Part shown: positions 1 through 7,401 of the stretch, piece after piece | Layout: each line of letters starts with the position of its first letter | How positions within the stretch are numbered: the first letter of the stretch is position 1 | Assembly (NCBI GenBank): GCA_016926315.1 | Contig: JAFGOU010000207.1 | Location: 1 to 16,559, forward strand | Direction of reading: 5' to 3' | Source: Chitinispirillaceae bacterium | GTDB lineage: Bacteria; Fibrobacterota; Chitinivibrionia; Chitinivibrionales; Chitinispirillaceae | DNA: 16,559 nucleotides | Notes under the pieces: model-generated | What the model saw: only the letters and a program-made list of their open reading frames with translations | Told to the model about the DNA's origin: nothing | Databases searched by the model: none | Translations under genes and position numbers: made by a program

Positions 1-428
1 CGCTTGCGGGTATACCAAAGAAGCGGGCATGGCTTTCGGTGACGGGCAATGGCCAGACAATCTGGAACCAAGGTACGTTTGCCACTAATGTCCCCGGTAT
101 TACCGGCGCCGGGGAAGACAGCCTTTATATTAAATTCAACGTTAATCCGGGGACGTGGCGTTTTGTGGCGTCACTTGTTCCGGTTGGGGTATTATCCCAA
201 CAACCGGAGCAGGAACTATCGAATTCTTATTCTGTAACTATGCGTAAGGTGGTAGGCAGAGTCGCATTAGCTCCGGAATTAGCCGGGAAAACAAAAATGG
301 TCAAGGTGTACAATCTTTCCGGGGGATTGGTTTGCAGTAAGGCAGTTATGAATAACAACATTAATCTGCAGAAGGATTTTTGCTTGCCAATTAATGTGTA
401 TGTTGTCGAGGTGAAGACGGTTCGATAA
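1..428 (+). CDS. C-terminal end of a secreted protein with a T9SS-like sorting domain (5' end outside window)
   Basis: The reading frame is open from base 3 with no stop before the TAA at 426-428, so this is the tail of a longer protein entering from the left; a GTG at 39 is probably only an internal codon. The first 75 or so residues (GQTIWNQGTFATNVPG and on) look like a beta-rich secreted domain that I cannot name. The last 55 residues have the form of a type A sorting domain: a strand 'VKVYNLSGGLV' (hydrophobic-aromatic, then a Gly turn) and a final strand 'VYVVEVK' ending in a basic tail. The GH20, propeller and GH29 proteins downstream end in the same way, which suggests shared export and surface attachment. 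The gap to the next large gene is 107 bases on the same strand. The enzymatic or binding role of the missing part is unknown. Confidence 0.7.
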   Translation, partial: LAGIPKKRAWLSVTGNGQTIWNQGTFATNVPGITGAGEDSLYIKFNVNPGTWRFVASLVPVGVLSQQPEQELSNSYSVTMRKVVGRVALAPELAGKTKMVKVYNLSGGLVCSKAVMNNNINLQKDFCLPINVYVVEVKTVR

Positions 429-465
429 TCCCCAAAGGAATCAGACCAGCTGATGGGGAGTCTAC

Positions 466-549
466 ATGAAAGACGCGGGAGAGGGAGTGCTGATGTTTCT
501 GGAAACCAAAAAGTTTATCAAGGATGGGGAAGCATATGCGTATAAGTAG
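466..549 (+). CDS. Possible 27-codon small ORF overlapping the GH20 start
   Basis: ATG at 466 follows a good Shine-Dalgarno match GGGGAG (455-460) with a 5-base gap. The frame runs 27 codons to TAG at 547-549, ending 14 bases inside the GH20 gene in another frame. The peptide (MKDAGEGVLMFLETKKF and on) is charged, has no signal peptide and matches nothing I recognise. It could be a translated leader that couples translation into the GH20 gene, or chance. There is no evidence of conservation from a single sequence. Confidence 0.25.
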   Translation: MKDAGEGVLMFLETKKFIKDGEAYAYK

Positions 550-2359
550 TTTTGGGTTATGTCAATGGTATATAAGCGTGACGGTAATCACGCTTTCCAT
601 TTTGGCGGGAAATGCGGATGCTGCAATCAACATTATTCCTCTGCCGCGATCGATGGCAGCAAGGAGCGATACTTTCATCGTACCCGACACGGTGGCGGTT
701 TATTCCGATGATGCCACTTCGGATTCAACCGTACCCTGGATCGCGCGGCTGTTTCAACAGGCAGGAAAGAAAACACGGCATGTGTTTCCGGCTCAATACG
801 CGAACATCACTGTCCGGCATGCTTCAGGAACGGATACTCTGGGATCCGACGGATACCGCTTGACCGTTACCAGGGATAATATCGCCATAGAAGCGCAGAC
901 GACAACCGGGCAATTTTATGCGGTGCAGTCGCTGCGCCAGATGATGCCCCCTGAAATAGAGCGGAAATCGAGCCTGGCCCCATCAACCATACGACTGCAG
1001 GGTGTTGCGATTGTCGATAATAAATCGCGGCTGGGTTACCGCGGGACCATGCTCGACGTAAGCCGACATTTTATAACCCTGAATTACGTTCGTGAAACCA
1101 TCGAGCGCATGGCGCTGTTTAAGCTCAACGTGCTGCACCTTCATCTCACCGACGACCAGGGATGGCGCATTGAGATTAAAAGCTATCCGAATCTTACGAC
1201 CATCGGCGCTGCCACGCAGGTCGGCGGAGCGCACCCGCCGGCCGGCGACCGTTGGTATTACACCCAGGATGAGATGAAAGATCTGGTCGCTTACGCCGCG
1301 GCCCGCAAAATCGCGATCATGCCGGAAATCGACATGCCCGGCCATTGCCAGGCGGCCATTGCTTCCTATAATAATCTGGGTACGAGCGGGACATGGAACC
1401 ATACCGAAGTCTATACGGGCTTCTATGTCGGAGAGAGCTGCATGGATATTAATAACGGCGTCGCGCCGGTGGTCGACACGTTTGTCCGCAAGGTATGGAC
1501 GGAATTGGTCCCCATATTCCCCTATGAGTATTTCCATATCGGCGCCGACGAGTGCAAATATGCCACGCAGGCCGCGTTTACCGCATTTGTCAAAAGGGTG
1601 GAACAGATAATTCACGGCCTGGGTAAGAAGATTACGGGATGGGACGAGATCTACGGGATCGTGTCTGATCCCCGGGTGCAGACCTGGATGCAGGGCGACG
1701 ACCAACCCGGGACCATTTTTTCGTGGTGCAATAAAATGTACTGGGACCAGAGCAACAGGTCTGGCGACACCGGGACCTATCCCTGGTGCGTGCAGCAGGT
1801 CACGCTTCAGGACGTGTACGGGGCTTCGCCGCAGATTTCCAGCCCGAATTCCCACGCTGGCGTGGAGGGGTGTCTCTGGGGCGATAAAGTCGTCGCCTCG
1901 AGTGACGATCGTCAGTTGTTTCCGCGAACCGCGGCCGAGGCGGAGATCGGATGGACGGCCGCGAATAACTGGACCGAGTTCAGAAGCCGGGTCGCGCCCT
2001 TCAGCGTCCGCTTCAATCTTATGGGAATATCATGGTATACAAATGAAAATCTGGTCACCTGGCAGACAGGGTACACGCAATACCGGGACAGCTCCGACAC
2101 CTCGGTTTTCTCCAATTTCATGCCGACGCTGATTCCCGTCGATACGATCAGGCAGGCATTTATTGTCGCGACCGGTTCCCGCAGACCGCCGGCGCTTGCC
2201 GCCGGATCGCGATACAGGATTTTCGACCTGCGCGGGCGGCTGATCGGCACGAGCGACGGTCATGGTTTGAAGAACGCCGTGAAGTCCCTGGTCCCGCCCG
2301 ACGGCGTCTATTTCATTGTGGAAGAAAAGAATGGGAGCGCGAGGAAAATTCTGAAATAA
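536..2359 (+). CDS. Secreted GH20 beta-N-acetylhexosaminidase with C-terminal sorting domain
   Basis: Removes terminal beta-linked GlcNAc or GalNAc from glycans by substrate-assisted catalysis, outside the cytoplasm. The ATG at 536 is chosen because GGGGA lies 5 bases before it and it begins a clean signal peptide (MRISSFGLCQWY to about ADA, residue 29); an in-frame ATG at 524 has no spaced ribosome site. Residues about 32-160 match the GH20b lead domain (INIIPLPRSM). The catalytic barrel follows, with 'LHLHLTDDQGWRIEIK' near 200-215, 'MPEIDMPGH', the catalytic Asp-Glu pair in 'FHIGADE' (D338-E339), 'GWDEI' and the closing 'GVEGCLWGD'. The last 60 residues form a T9SS-like sorting domain (RIFDLRGRLIG, then GVYFIVEE and a basic end). 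The length (607 aa) suits GH20 plus sorting domain. Whether it prefers chito-oligosaccharides or host-type glycans cannot be told; the fucosidase in the same operon favours decorated glycans. Confidence 0.93.
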   Translation: MRISSFGLCQWYISVTVITLSILAGNADAAINIIPLPRSMAARSDTFIVPDTVAVYSDDATSDSTVPWIARLFQQAGKKTRHVFPAQYANITVRHASGTDTLGSDGYRLTVTRDNIAIEAQTTTGQFYAVQSLRQMMPPEIERKSSLAPSTIRLQGVAIVDNKSRLGYRGTMLDVSRHFITLNYVRETIERMALFKLNVLHLHLTDDQGWRIEIKSYPNLTTIGAATQVGGAHPPAGDRWYYTQDEMKDLVAYAAARKIAIMPEIDMPGHCQAAIASYNNLGTSGTWNHTEVYTGFYVGESCMDINNGVAPVVDTFVRKVWTELVPIFPYEYFHIGADECKYATQAAFTAFVKRVEQIIHGLGKKITGWDEIYGIVSDPRVQTWMQGDDQPGTIFSWCNKMYWDQSNRSGDTGTYPWCVQQVTLQDVYGASPQISSPNSHAGVEGCLWGDKVVASSDDRQLFPRTAAEAEIGWTAANNWTEFRSRVAPFSVRFNLMGISWYTNENLVTWQTGYTQYRDSSDTSVFSNFMPTLIPVDTIRQAFIVATGSRRPPALAAGSRYRIFDLRGRLIGTSDGHGLKNAVKSLVPPDGVYFIVEEKNGSARKILK

Positions 2360-2388
2360 CTGACACGGCAAACGGAAGGAAAACAATT

Positions 2389-2871
2389 TTGAAATACTGG
2401 TGGAAATCTACGGTACTCATAGCGGTCCTTGGCGTTGCGGTGAACGCAACAACGCCAGAGCAGGCCGCGGCGCGCTGGTCCACCTTTGCGCCCGGCACGT
2501 TCGGTAAAATCGTTTACGGAGACAATAGAACCGGCGTCGTCACCACGTTGATCGCCGATAACGACGACATGTGCCAATTGACCATGATACCCGACAGCCA
2601 TTACAAAACACTGCCGGATACGAACTATTTCGTGACCCTGTGGTTTTCGCCCGATGCTGGGAAGACGTTCGATATGCCGGTGCTGGGCGCGGTTAATACC
2701 GTTCACTGGAGAGGTCCGCCGCGGAAGGACACGGCCTGGATAATCCCGGCCGATACCTCCCTCTTCGGCAATTACGTGACGAATCAAGCCAGGATAAGGG
2801 TCGAGGACTACACAAAAAAAATGACTGAAAACGATGCCAGTGATCAATCGTTTATTATTTTAAATCGGTAA
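2389..2871 (+). CDS. Small secreted protein with a Kre9/KNH-like Ig domain
   Basis: A 160-residue protein of unknown function. Translation probably starts at the TTG at 2389, because GGAAGGA stands 8 bases upstream and the first residues (MKYWWKSTVLIAVLGVAVNA) form a short signal peptide; there is no in-frame ATG before residue 60 or so. No lipobox cysteine is present, unlike the two related lipoproteins downstream. The rest resembles one Kre9/KNH-like Ig domain (family PF10342): 'FSPDAGKTFDMPVLG' matches the family's 'S.DNGKTW' strand, followed by 'WIIPADTS', 'ARIRVEDY' and a final 'SDQSFIIL' strand. These domains usually occur in cell-surface proteins and are thought to bind partners or glycans. 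It lies 29 bases after the GH20 gene and 12 bases before the first propeller gene, so it is almost certainly co-transcribed with them. Confidence 0.7.
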   Translation: MKYWWKSTVLIAVLGVAVNATTPEQAAARWSTFAPGTFGKIVYGDNRTGVVTTLIADNDDMCQLTMIPDSHYKTLPDTNYFVTLWFSPDAGKTFDMPVLGAVNTVHWRGPPRKDTAWIIPADTSLFGNYVTNQARIRVEDYTKKMTENDASDQSFIILNR

Positions 2872-2883
2872 AGGCGGTCTCCT

Positions 2884-4260
2884 ATGTTGTATGTTAAAAT
2901 CAATGCGGTCGCTTCTCGGTTCCGAAAGATGCTGAGAGGCGCGATCGCATGCTGTTTGGGAATGGCGTTTTTTTTCCTCGGATTTGCCGGCAGCTATAAC
3001 GGCCCCAATCCCTCGCTGCACCAGATCGACAGCCTGTGGCGGGCGCTGTACGGTTCTCCGGTCCACCAGGGCATTGTGGTTTATAATAAGACGACCGGCG
3101 GAACAAGCAACACCTCGCTTGATACGGTCTGTATCATGCGTCTTGTGAGCGCTTCGAACGCCGCAACGGTCAAGTCGCTTTTCTATTTCAGGCAATGGCA
3201 GACCTCCGGCTGGGGCGCGTCATCCGCCTACCGGATTTCCCCTGACGGATCGAAAATAGCCCTATTCAACAATACCGCCGTGGAGGTCTGCGACACCAGC
3301 GGCGCGAATGTCAAGGTGATAAAGAGCGTATACCTGGGCTTCGACCAGCTCGCCGTGTGCTGGGACGATTCGGCCGGCATACGCCGGCTTGTCTACAGCA
3401 TCGGCTCGATCATCGTGCGTACCGTCATCAATGAGAATAACACCGCCGGAAAGACCGATACGCTCTGGAGCAACGCGTGGGGAAAGGACCCTGCCTCGGG
3501 CAACAACATCGTTTATACATCGGTAAATAAATCCGGTCATTTCATCAGTTTTGACATGCAAAATACCACCTATGGGGTCAATTTACCGGTGGTCGCCGAC
3601 CTTTCGTCTCTGACCGCCATCTGCCCCACCAATGGCGGCGACGGCTGCCAGGTGCGCATGATCATGGACGGGTCGGGTACGGTGTCCTATCATGAATGGA
3701 CGCACCTTACGGGAACGACGCTCTGGCGGTGGCCGTCCACGAAACTGGGAAGCGTACCGTGTCCCGGCGGCGCTCAAACCAACTGCACTGACTGCGGGAA
3801 CAACATGTACTACTGGTGCGATTCAGACACCAATTACATGGTTCAGACCGGCGACAACGACCAGGGCGTCTCACCGGGGTGCTATACCAAGGCGTTTATC
3901 CGCAAGGGGAAAGCGGCTTCATTCGCCGCCACGATGTATCTCGGAGATTATTTCGCGTTCCCGGCGCTGTGGATCGATCCGCAACCGTTCACCCCGGTCG
4001 GAACCCTCGACCGCCCGGTTCCTTCGTCCGGGAAACACCGTGTCACGGTTACGCTTGCTGGCCGCGAGCTGACGCTTTCAGGAGCCGGAGTTGACAAAGT
4101 ATCAGTATACGGCCTGAACGGCGCCGTCGTGGCGCGGGGAGAAAGAAACGACGGCTGCGGCGTTCATCTCTCCCTCGCGTCGCTGCGCGCGGGCACCTAT
4201 CTTCTTGTCTGGCGTCAGGGGAGCGGAACGGGTTCACGGTATGTGGCCATTCCGCGATAA
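2884..4260 (+). CDS. Secreted propeller-like protein with T9SS-like C-terminal domain (paralogue 1)
   Basis: A 458-residue exported protein, no catalytic motif seen. The start at 2884 has AAGGCGG 6 bases upstream; the signal sequence is residues about 16-36 (MLRGAIACCLGMAFFFLGFAG). The core (about 50-365) contains WD40-like/TolB-type strand signatures such as 'YRISPDGSKIALF' (116-128) and 'RRLVYSIGS', so a beta-propeller is likely. It has a Cys-rich stretch 'CPGGAQTNCTDCGNNMYYWC' (293-312) that could form disulfides. The core ends in 'FPALWID' (359-365), close to 'YPWVWVD' in the second propeller protein downstream, and the two look like divergent paralogues. Residues about 385-458 form the sorting domain (KVSVYGLNGAVVARG, then GTYLLVWRQ). 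A role as a surface glycan-binding or scaffold partner is inferred only from the operon. Confidence 0.75.
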   Translation: MLYVKINAVASRFRKMLRGAIACCLGMAFFFLGFAGSYNGPNPSLHQIDSLWRALYGSPVHQGIVVYNKTTGGTSNTSLDTVCIMRLVSASNAATVKSLFYFRQWQTSGWGASSAYRISPDGSKIALFNNTAVEVCDTSGANVKVIKSVYLGFDQLAVCWDDSAGIRRLVYSIGSIIVRTVINENNTAGKTDTLWSNAWGKDPASGNNIVYTSVNKSGHFISFDMQNTTYGVNLPVVADLSSLTAICPTNGGDGCQVRMIMDGSGTVSYHEWTHLTGTTLWRWPSTKLGSVPCPGGAQTNCTDCGNNMYYWCDSDTNYMVQTGDNDQGVSPGCYTKAFIRKGKAASFAATMYLGDYFAFPALWIDPQPFTPVGTLDRPVPSSGKHRVTVTLAGRELTLSGAGVDKVSVYGLNGAVVARGERNDGCGVHLSLASLRAGTYLLVWRQGSGTGSRYVAIPR

Positions 4261-4273
4261 TCGGAGCGTAATC

Positions 4274-5422
4274 ATGACGCCGTACAGAATCACCTCTCTG
4301 CCCGGAAGATGCCTGCTGCCTTTTTTTGGAATAGTCATTTCAATCGTAGGGCTTGCATGTAATGGGAAGAATTCTGCCGGTCCCGCGGAAACCCGGTTTC
4401 AGCTTACGGTCATCGCAGGAGCGGGTGGAAGCATAGTCGCGCCGGTTCAGGCAAGCCAGGCGGTGGAGGATGGCGCTGCCACAACGATCTCGGCCCGTGC
4501 GGACCGCGGCTATGCATTCGCCCGGTGGGTCGTTCTCGGGGACAATGCGTCTGTATCCTATGTAAATTCACCCGACGCCGAGGTTACGCTTGGAGGAGGC
4601 AATGACACCGTCCGCGCCGAATTCATCGCGGTTCCGGCTTTGCCGGGACACATAGACATTTCGGCAATGCCTAGGGAAAACGGCGTGAATTTCCTGCGCT
4701 ACAGCGGTTCGTGGACCACGCTTCCTGATTTTGCGGCGCTTGCGCCCGACTCCGCCGGACCAGCCGATTCGCTTGCCGTGACCGCGCTGCCGCACGGAAC
4801 CGGCGGTTTTGGCGCTGTTCTGAACGGGTATCTCTCCATTCCCATTGACGGCAGCTATAGTTTTTTTCTCACCTCTTCTGACGGAAGCGCCCTTTACCTG
4901 AACGACTCTCTCATGCTTTCAAACGACGGGGTCCATGCCGCGCCGTCAGCGGACAGCGTGATGGTGCCGCTGACGCAGGGCGACTATCTGATCGGCGTAC
5001 GGTATTTCAACGCGACATCGTCGCCTTTCCTGAATGTCAGCTACGCCTGCCCGGATATCGGAATTGACAGGATGACGATCCCGAAGGACGCGCTCCAGCG
5101 TTGCGACACGCGGCCGGTCGCAAAAATCACGATCAACAGGCCCGCCGGAGGCGAGACGTTCCGCCTGGGCGATACCGTCCATGTGCAATGGACTTACAAG
5201 AATTCCCGCGGCCAGACGGTCGCACAGATTTCGGCGGATAACGGAAAAACTTTTTCCAATATCTGCGACAGCGCCTTTGCAGGCACTATTTCATCGTACG
5301 ACTGGCTGATCCCGCCGGGGGCAGATTATCTCATTACCCAGACGGCCGTGATACGGGTGAAGGAGTACCCTCCGTTTGACGCCACTGGAGTATCAAAGGT
5401 GTTTTCTATCGCGGCCCGTTGA
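4274..5422 (+). CDS. Lipoprotein with InlB-like repeat, PA14 and Kre9/KNH-like domains
   Basis: A 382-residue probable outer-membrane lipoprotein. ATG at 4274 has GGAG 7 bases upstream; a longer frame from 4205 would run into the previous gene and lose the signal sequence. The signal segment 'LPFFGIVISIVGLAC' ends at Cys29; the -3 residue is Gly rather than the usual Leu, so lipidation is likely but not certain. Domains: residues about 42-118 resemble a divergent InlB B-repeat/bacterial repeat (GGSIVAP, then YAFARWVV and VRAEFIAV); about 126-270 a PA14-like domain (GSYSFFLTSSDGSALYLND, GDYLIGVRYF), a fold that binds carbohydrate in many secreted proteins; about 284-380 a KNH-like Ig domain (PAGGETFRLGDTVHVQW, SADNGKTF, VIRVKEY). 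It probably holds or binds glycan at the cell surface. The 13-base gaps on both sides indicate co-transcription with the two propeller genes. Confidence 0.82.
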   Translation: MTPYRITSLPGRCLLPFFGIVISIVGLACNGKNSAGPAETRFQLTVIAGAGGSIVAPVQASQAVEDGAATTISARADRGYAFARWVVLGDNASVSYVNSPDAEVTLGGGNDTVRAEFIAVPALPGHIDISAMPRENGVNFLRYSGSWTTLPDFAALAPDSAGPADSLAVTALPHGTGGFGAVLNGYLSIPIDGSYSFFLTSSDGSALYLNDSLMLSNDGVHAAPSADSVMVPLTQGDYLIGVRYFNATSSPFLNVSYACPDIGIDRMTIPKDALQRCDTRPVAKITINRPAGGETFRLGDTVHVQWTYKNSRGQTVAQISADNGKTFSNICDSAFAGTISSYDWLIPPGADYLITQTAVIRVKEYPPFDATGVSKVFSIAAR

Positions 5423-5435
5423 CATAAGTGTTATT

Positions 5436-6941
5436 ATGATGATCAAATACGGTCGAAACCGCTTTATCCTTCTATTCATCGGAATGTCGCTTTTCCCTCT
5501 TTTCCCCGCATTCGGACAATTAGGCACCGCACGAATCACGGCAACGCAGGGACGGCTGGACACCGTGTGCGGAACGCATACGATAAAAGTTGTTTTCATG
5601 TGCAGGAACTACGGGTATTTCGTCGATTTTTCGCAGGTTACGCCTCAGATAAGCCTGATGGCCAACGTGGCCTCCGCCTATTTCCCGGCCATTTCTTCAG
5701 ACGGCAACTGGATTACGTATCAGACCGGAGTTGAAGCCGAAGGCCCTTCATCAAATCCCGTTAAAGGGAGGATCTGGTTTCGCGAACTGGCGGTCGCCGG
5801 AACGCCGGTTCTGATCGCCGATACGGCGTATGCTCCGCGATTCGTACAGAATACACCGGCTGATACACCGGAAATCGTTTATGCGACAAGCGTTCTATGC
5901 CCTTCAGGGATCTGCTACAATGCGGGGCAGATTTTGAAAAAGAGCATCGTGAACAAGGTGCCCCGGCCTGCGCAGACCGTTTTCGGCGGCGGAAGCTATT
6001 ACGGCGGACTTTCCTATGACAACCGCTACCTTGTGACCGGGTGGCCCGGAGGCCCGGATGCCTTTATGCTGGATCTTGACAGCTCAGGCGGGCCGAGTTC
6101 CGTTCATACCATGCGGGTTAAAAAGAACGTCACCGGTGCCGATACGGTCGTGTCAATCGGCACCTGCAATATTTCGCGTTCCGCGAGCCGAATATTTACG
6201 AATACAATGCTGTTCTACGATTTCGGCTCCGGTGCTATGACGGCCGCCGGCTGTTATCACCCGATCCTCGGGACATGGGCGGAACATTCTAAACTTTTCA
6301 TTTCGCGCTACGATGCCCGGGAACTCCGCGTTTTCGACATGCCTGCCGACAGGTCCGTCGTTCCAGGGGGCCAGGCACGAAGCGGAGACGCGGTGGCAAA
6401 GGAGTGGTTTCATCCGGAATGGTCAAACCATCCGTACTACGCTGTCGCGGCACTTAACATCGACAGGGTCTTCGACAGCAGCGGGAACTGGGTGCACCGG
6501 TACAACAGCGAGTCGGTATATCTTATCAATCTCAGGGACTCCGTGTATGTGAAGCTCATTGAGACCGCCGATACCTCTATGGCTTCAACCGCAAGCTTTA
6601 GCTATCCGTGGGTATGGGTCGATACCGGAACCGGATTCAGCGAGGATACCGCCTGGCTTTCACAGACGATCTGGGAGCGCGCAGGTCTGCCGAGAGTAAT
6701 TTATATTTATAACGGGAAGAGGTCCCTTGATTTCAGGACAATACTTTCAAACGGTGCAAATCTGAAACGCATCGTCGCCTATACGCTATTGGGGAAAAAA
6801 CTCGGTTCACTGCAGCCGGTTCCCGCCGGCAGTGTCAGGCTGGAAAAAATTTTCAATACTTTCTCCAAAGGGATATATCTTCTGGTTATTGAAACGCGCA
6901 CGAATGAAAAACTGATGATGCGCTGGGTGCAAACGAAGTAA
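5436..6941 (+). CDS. Secreted propeller-like protein with T9SS-like C-terminal domain (paralogue 2)
   Basis: A 501-residue exported protein without recognisable catalytic residues. I choose the ATG at 5436 (a second ATG follows at 5439) because it opens a standard signal peptide, MMIKYGRNRF then 'ILLFIGMSLFPLFPAFG'; an in-frame ATG at 5376 would overlap the previous gene and bury the signal. The ribosome site is weak (TAAGTG), so translation may depend on coupling to the gene before. The core (about 40-396) carries propeller-like strands: 'AYFPAISSDGNWITYQTG', 'GGLSYDNRYLVTGW', 'SKLFISRYDARELRVFDM' and 'SVYLINLRDS', and ends in 'YPWVWVD' (390-396). Residues about 435-501 form a sorting domain (RIVAYTLLGKKLGSL, then GIYLLVIETR, basic C-terminus). 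The order of motifs parallels the 458-residue protein upstream, so the two are probably ancient duplicates. Function unknown; surface recognition is a guess from context. Confidence 0.75.
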   Translation: MMIKYGRNRFILLFIGMSLFPLFPAFGQLGTARITATQGRLDTVCGTHTIKVVFMCRNYGYFVDFSQVTPQISLMANVASAYFPAISSDGNWITYQTGVEAEGPSSNPVKGRIWFRELAVAGTPVLIADTAYAPRFVQNTPADTPEIVYATSVLCPSGICYNAGQILKKSIVNKVPRPAQTVFGGGSYYGGLSYDNRYLVTGWPGGPDAFMLDLDSSGGPSSVHTMRVKKNVTGADTVVSIGTCNISRSASRIFTNTMLFYDFGSGAMTAAGCYHPILGTWAEHSKLFISRYDARELRVFDMPADRSVVPGGQARSGDAVAKEWFHPEWSNHPYYAVAALNIDRVFDSSGNWVHRYNSESVYLINLRDSVYVKLIETADTSMASTASFSYPWVWVDTGTGFSEDTAWLSQTIWERAGLPRVIYIYNGKRSLDFRTILSNGANLKRIVAYTLLGKKLGSLQPVPAGSVRLEKIFNTFSKGIYLLVIETRTNEKLMMRWVQTK

Positions 6942-6946
6942 CAACA

Positions 6947-7357
6947 GTGAGGGTTCTTATAACAAAGGGAAATATATTCATCGCTGCGCTTGCCGTGTGC
7001 GGGTTGTTGGCCGGCTGTCATAAGGAAAATAATCCGGTACAGCCGCCGCCGCTAAAACCGCTGGAGCTGCTTTATCCGAAAGGAGGAGAGTCGTTTAAAG
7101 CGGACAGCACTGTCTTAATACGATGGCAGATCAATGACAGCACCAAAATATCCAGCGTCATGGCCAGGCTTTCAACCAATAACGGCATGACGTACGACGT
7201 TGTTATTACCAGCTCGGGTCCGGTTTTCCCGCCGCTGACGTCCGTTTCCTGGATAGCTGCAGCTGGCCAGGCATCGACCCAGTGCAGGATCAGAATATAT
7301 GATTACCAGGATGGTTCAATAAACGATCAATCAGGGGTGTTTACGGTTCATAATTAG
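6947..7357 (+). CDS. Small KNH-domain lipoprotein
   Basis: A 136-residue lipoprotein that starts at GTG 6947, 5 bases after the previous stop. The N-terminus is a classical lipoprotein signal (IFIAALAVCGLLAGC) with a perfect lipobox LAGC, Cys24 being the expected acylated residue. A Pro-rich linker (NPVQPPPLKP) is followed by a single Kre9/KNH-like Ig domain: 'LLYPKGGESFKADSTVLIRW' (41-60), 'ARLSTNNGMTYDV', 'SVSWIAA', 'QCRIRIYDY' and a closing 'SGVFTVH'. This is the clearest of the three KNH-like domains in the operon. No SD better than AAGTAA is seen, so translation may be coupled to the preceding gene. It would sit on the outer membrane beside the propeller proteins; its ligand is unknown. 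Confidence 0.83.
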   Translation: MRVLITKGNIFIAALAVCGLLAGCHKENNPVQPPPLKPLELLYPKGGESFKADSTVLIRWQINDSTKISSVMARLSTNNGMTYDVVITSSGPVFPPLTSVSWIAAAGQASTQCRIRIYDYQDGSINDQSGVFTVHN

Positions 7358-7401
7358 CAGCTCTGTCCGGCAGTGGAATGTTACTTATGACGAGGGATGG
7401 T

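Noticed and set aside
430..459. TCCCCA..TGGGGA inverted repeat as a terminator after the first gene
   Set aside because: Only a 6-bp stem with a loop of about 18 bases and no T-run; the second arm overlaps a ribosome site.
983..1855. 290-codon open frame antisense to the GH20 gene
   Set aside because: It mirrors a well-supported GH20 barrel, shows no domain of its own, and is explained by GC-rich codon use on the opposite strand.
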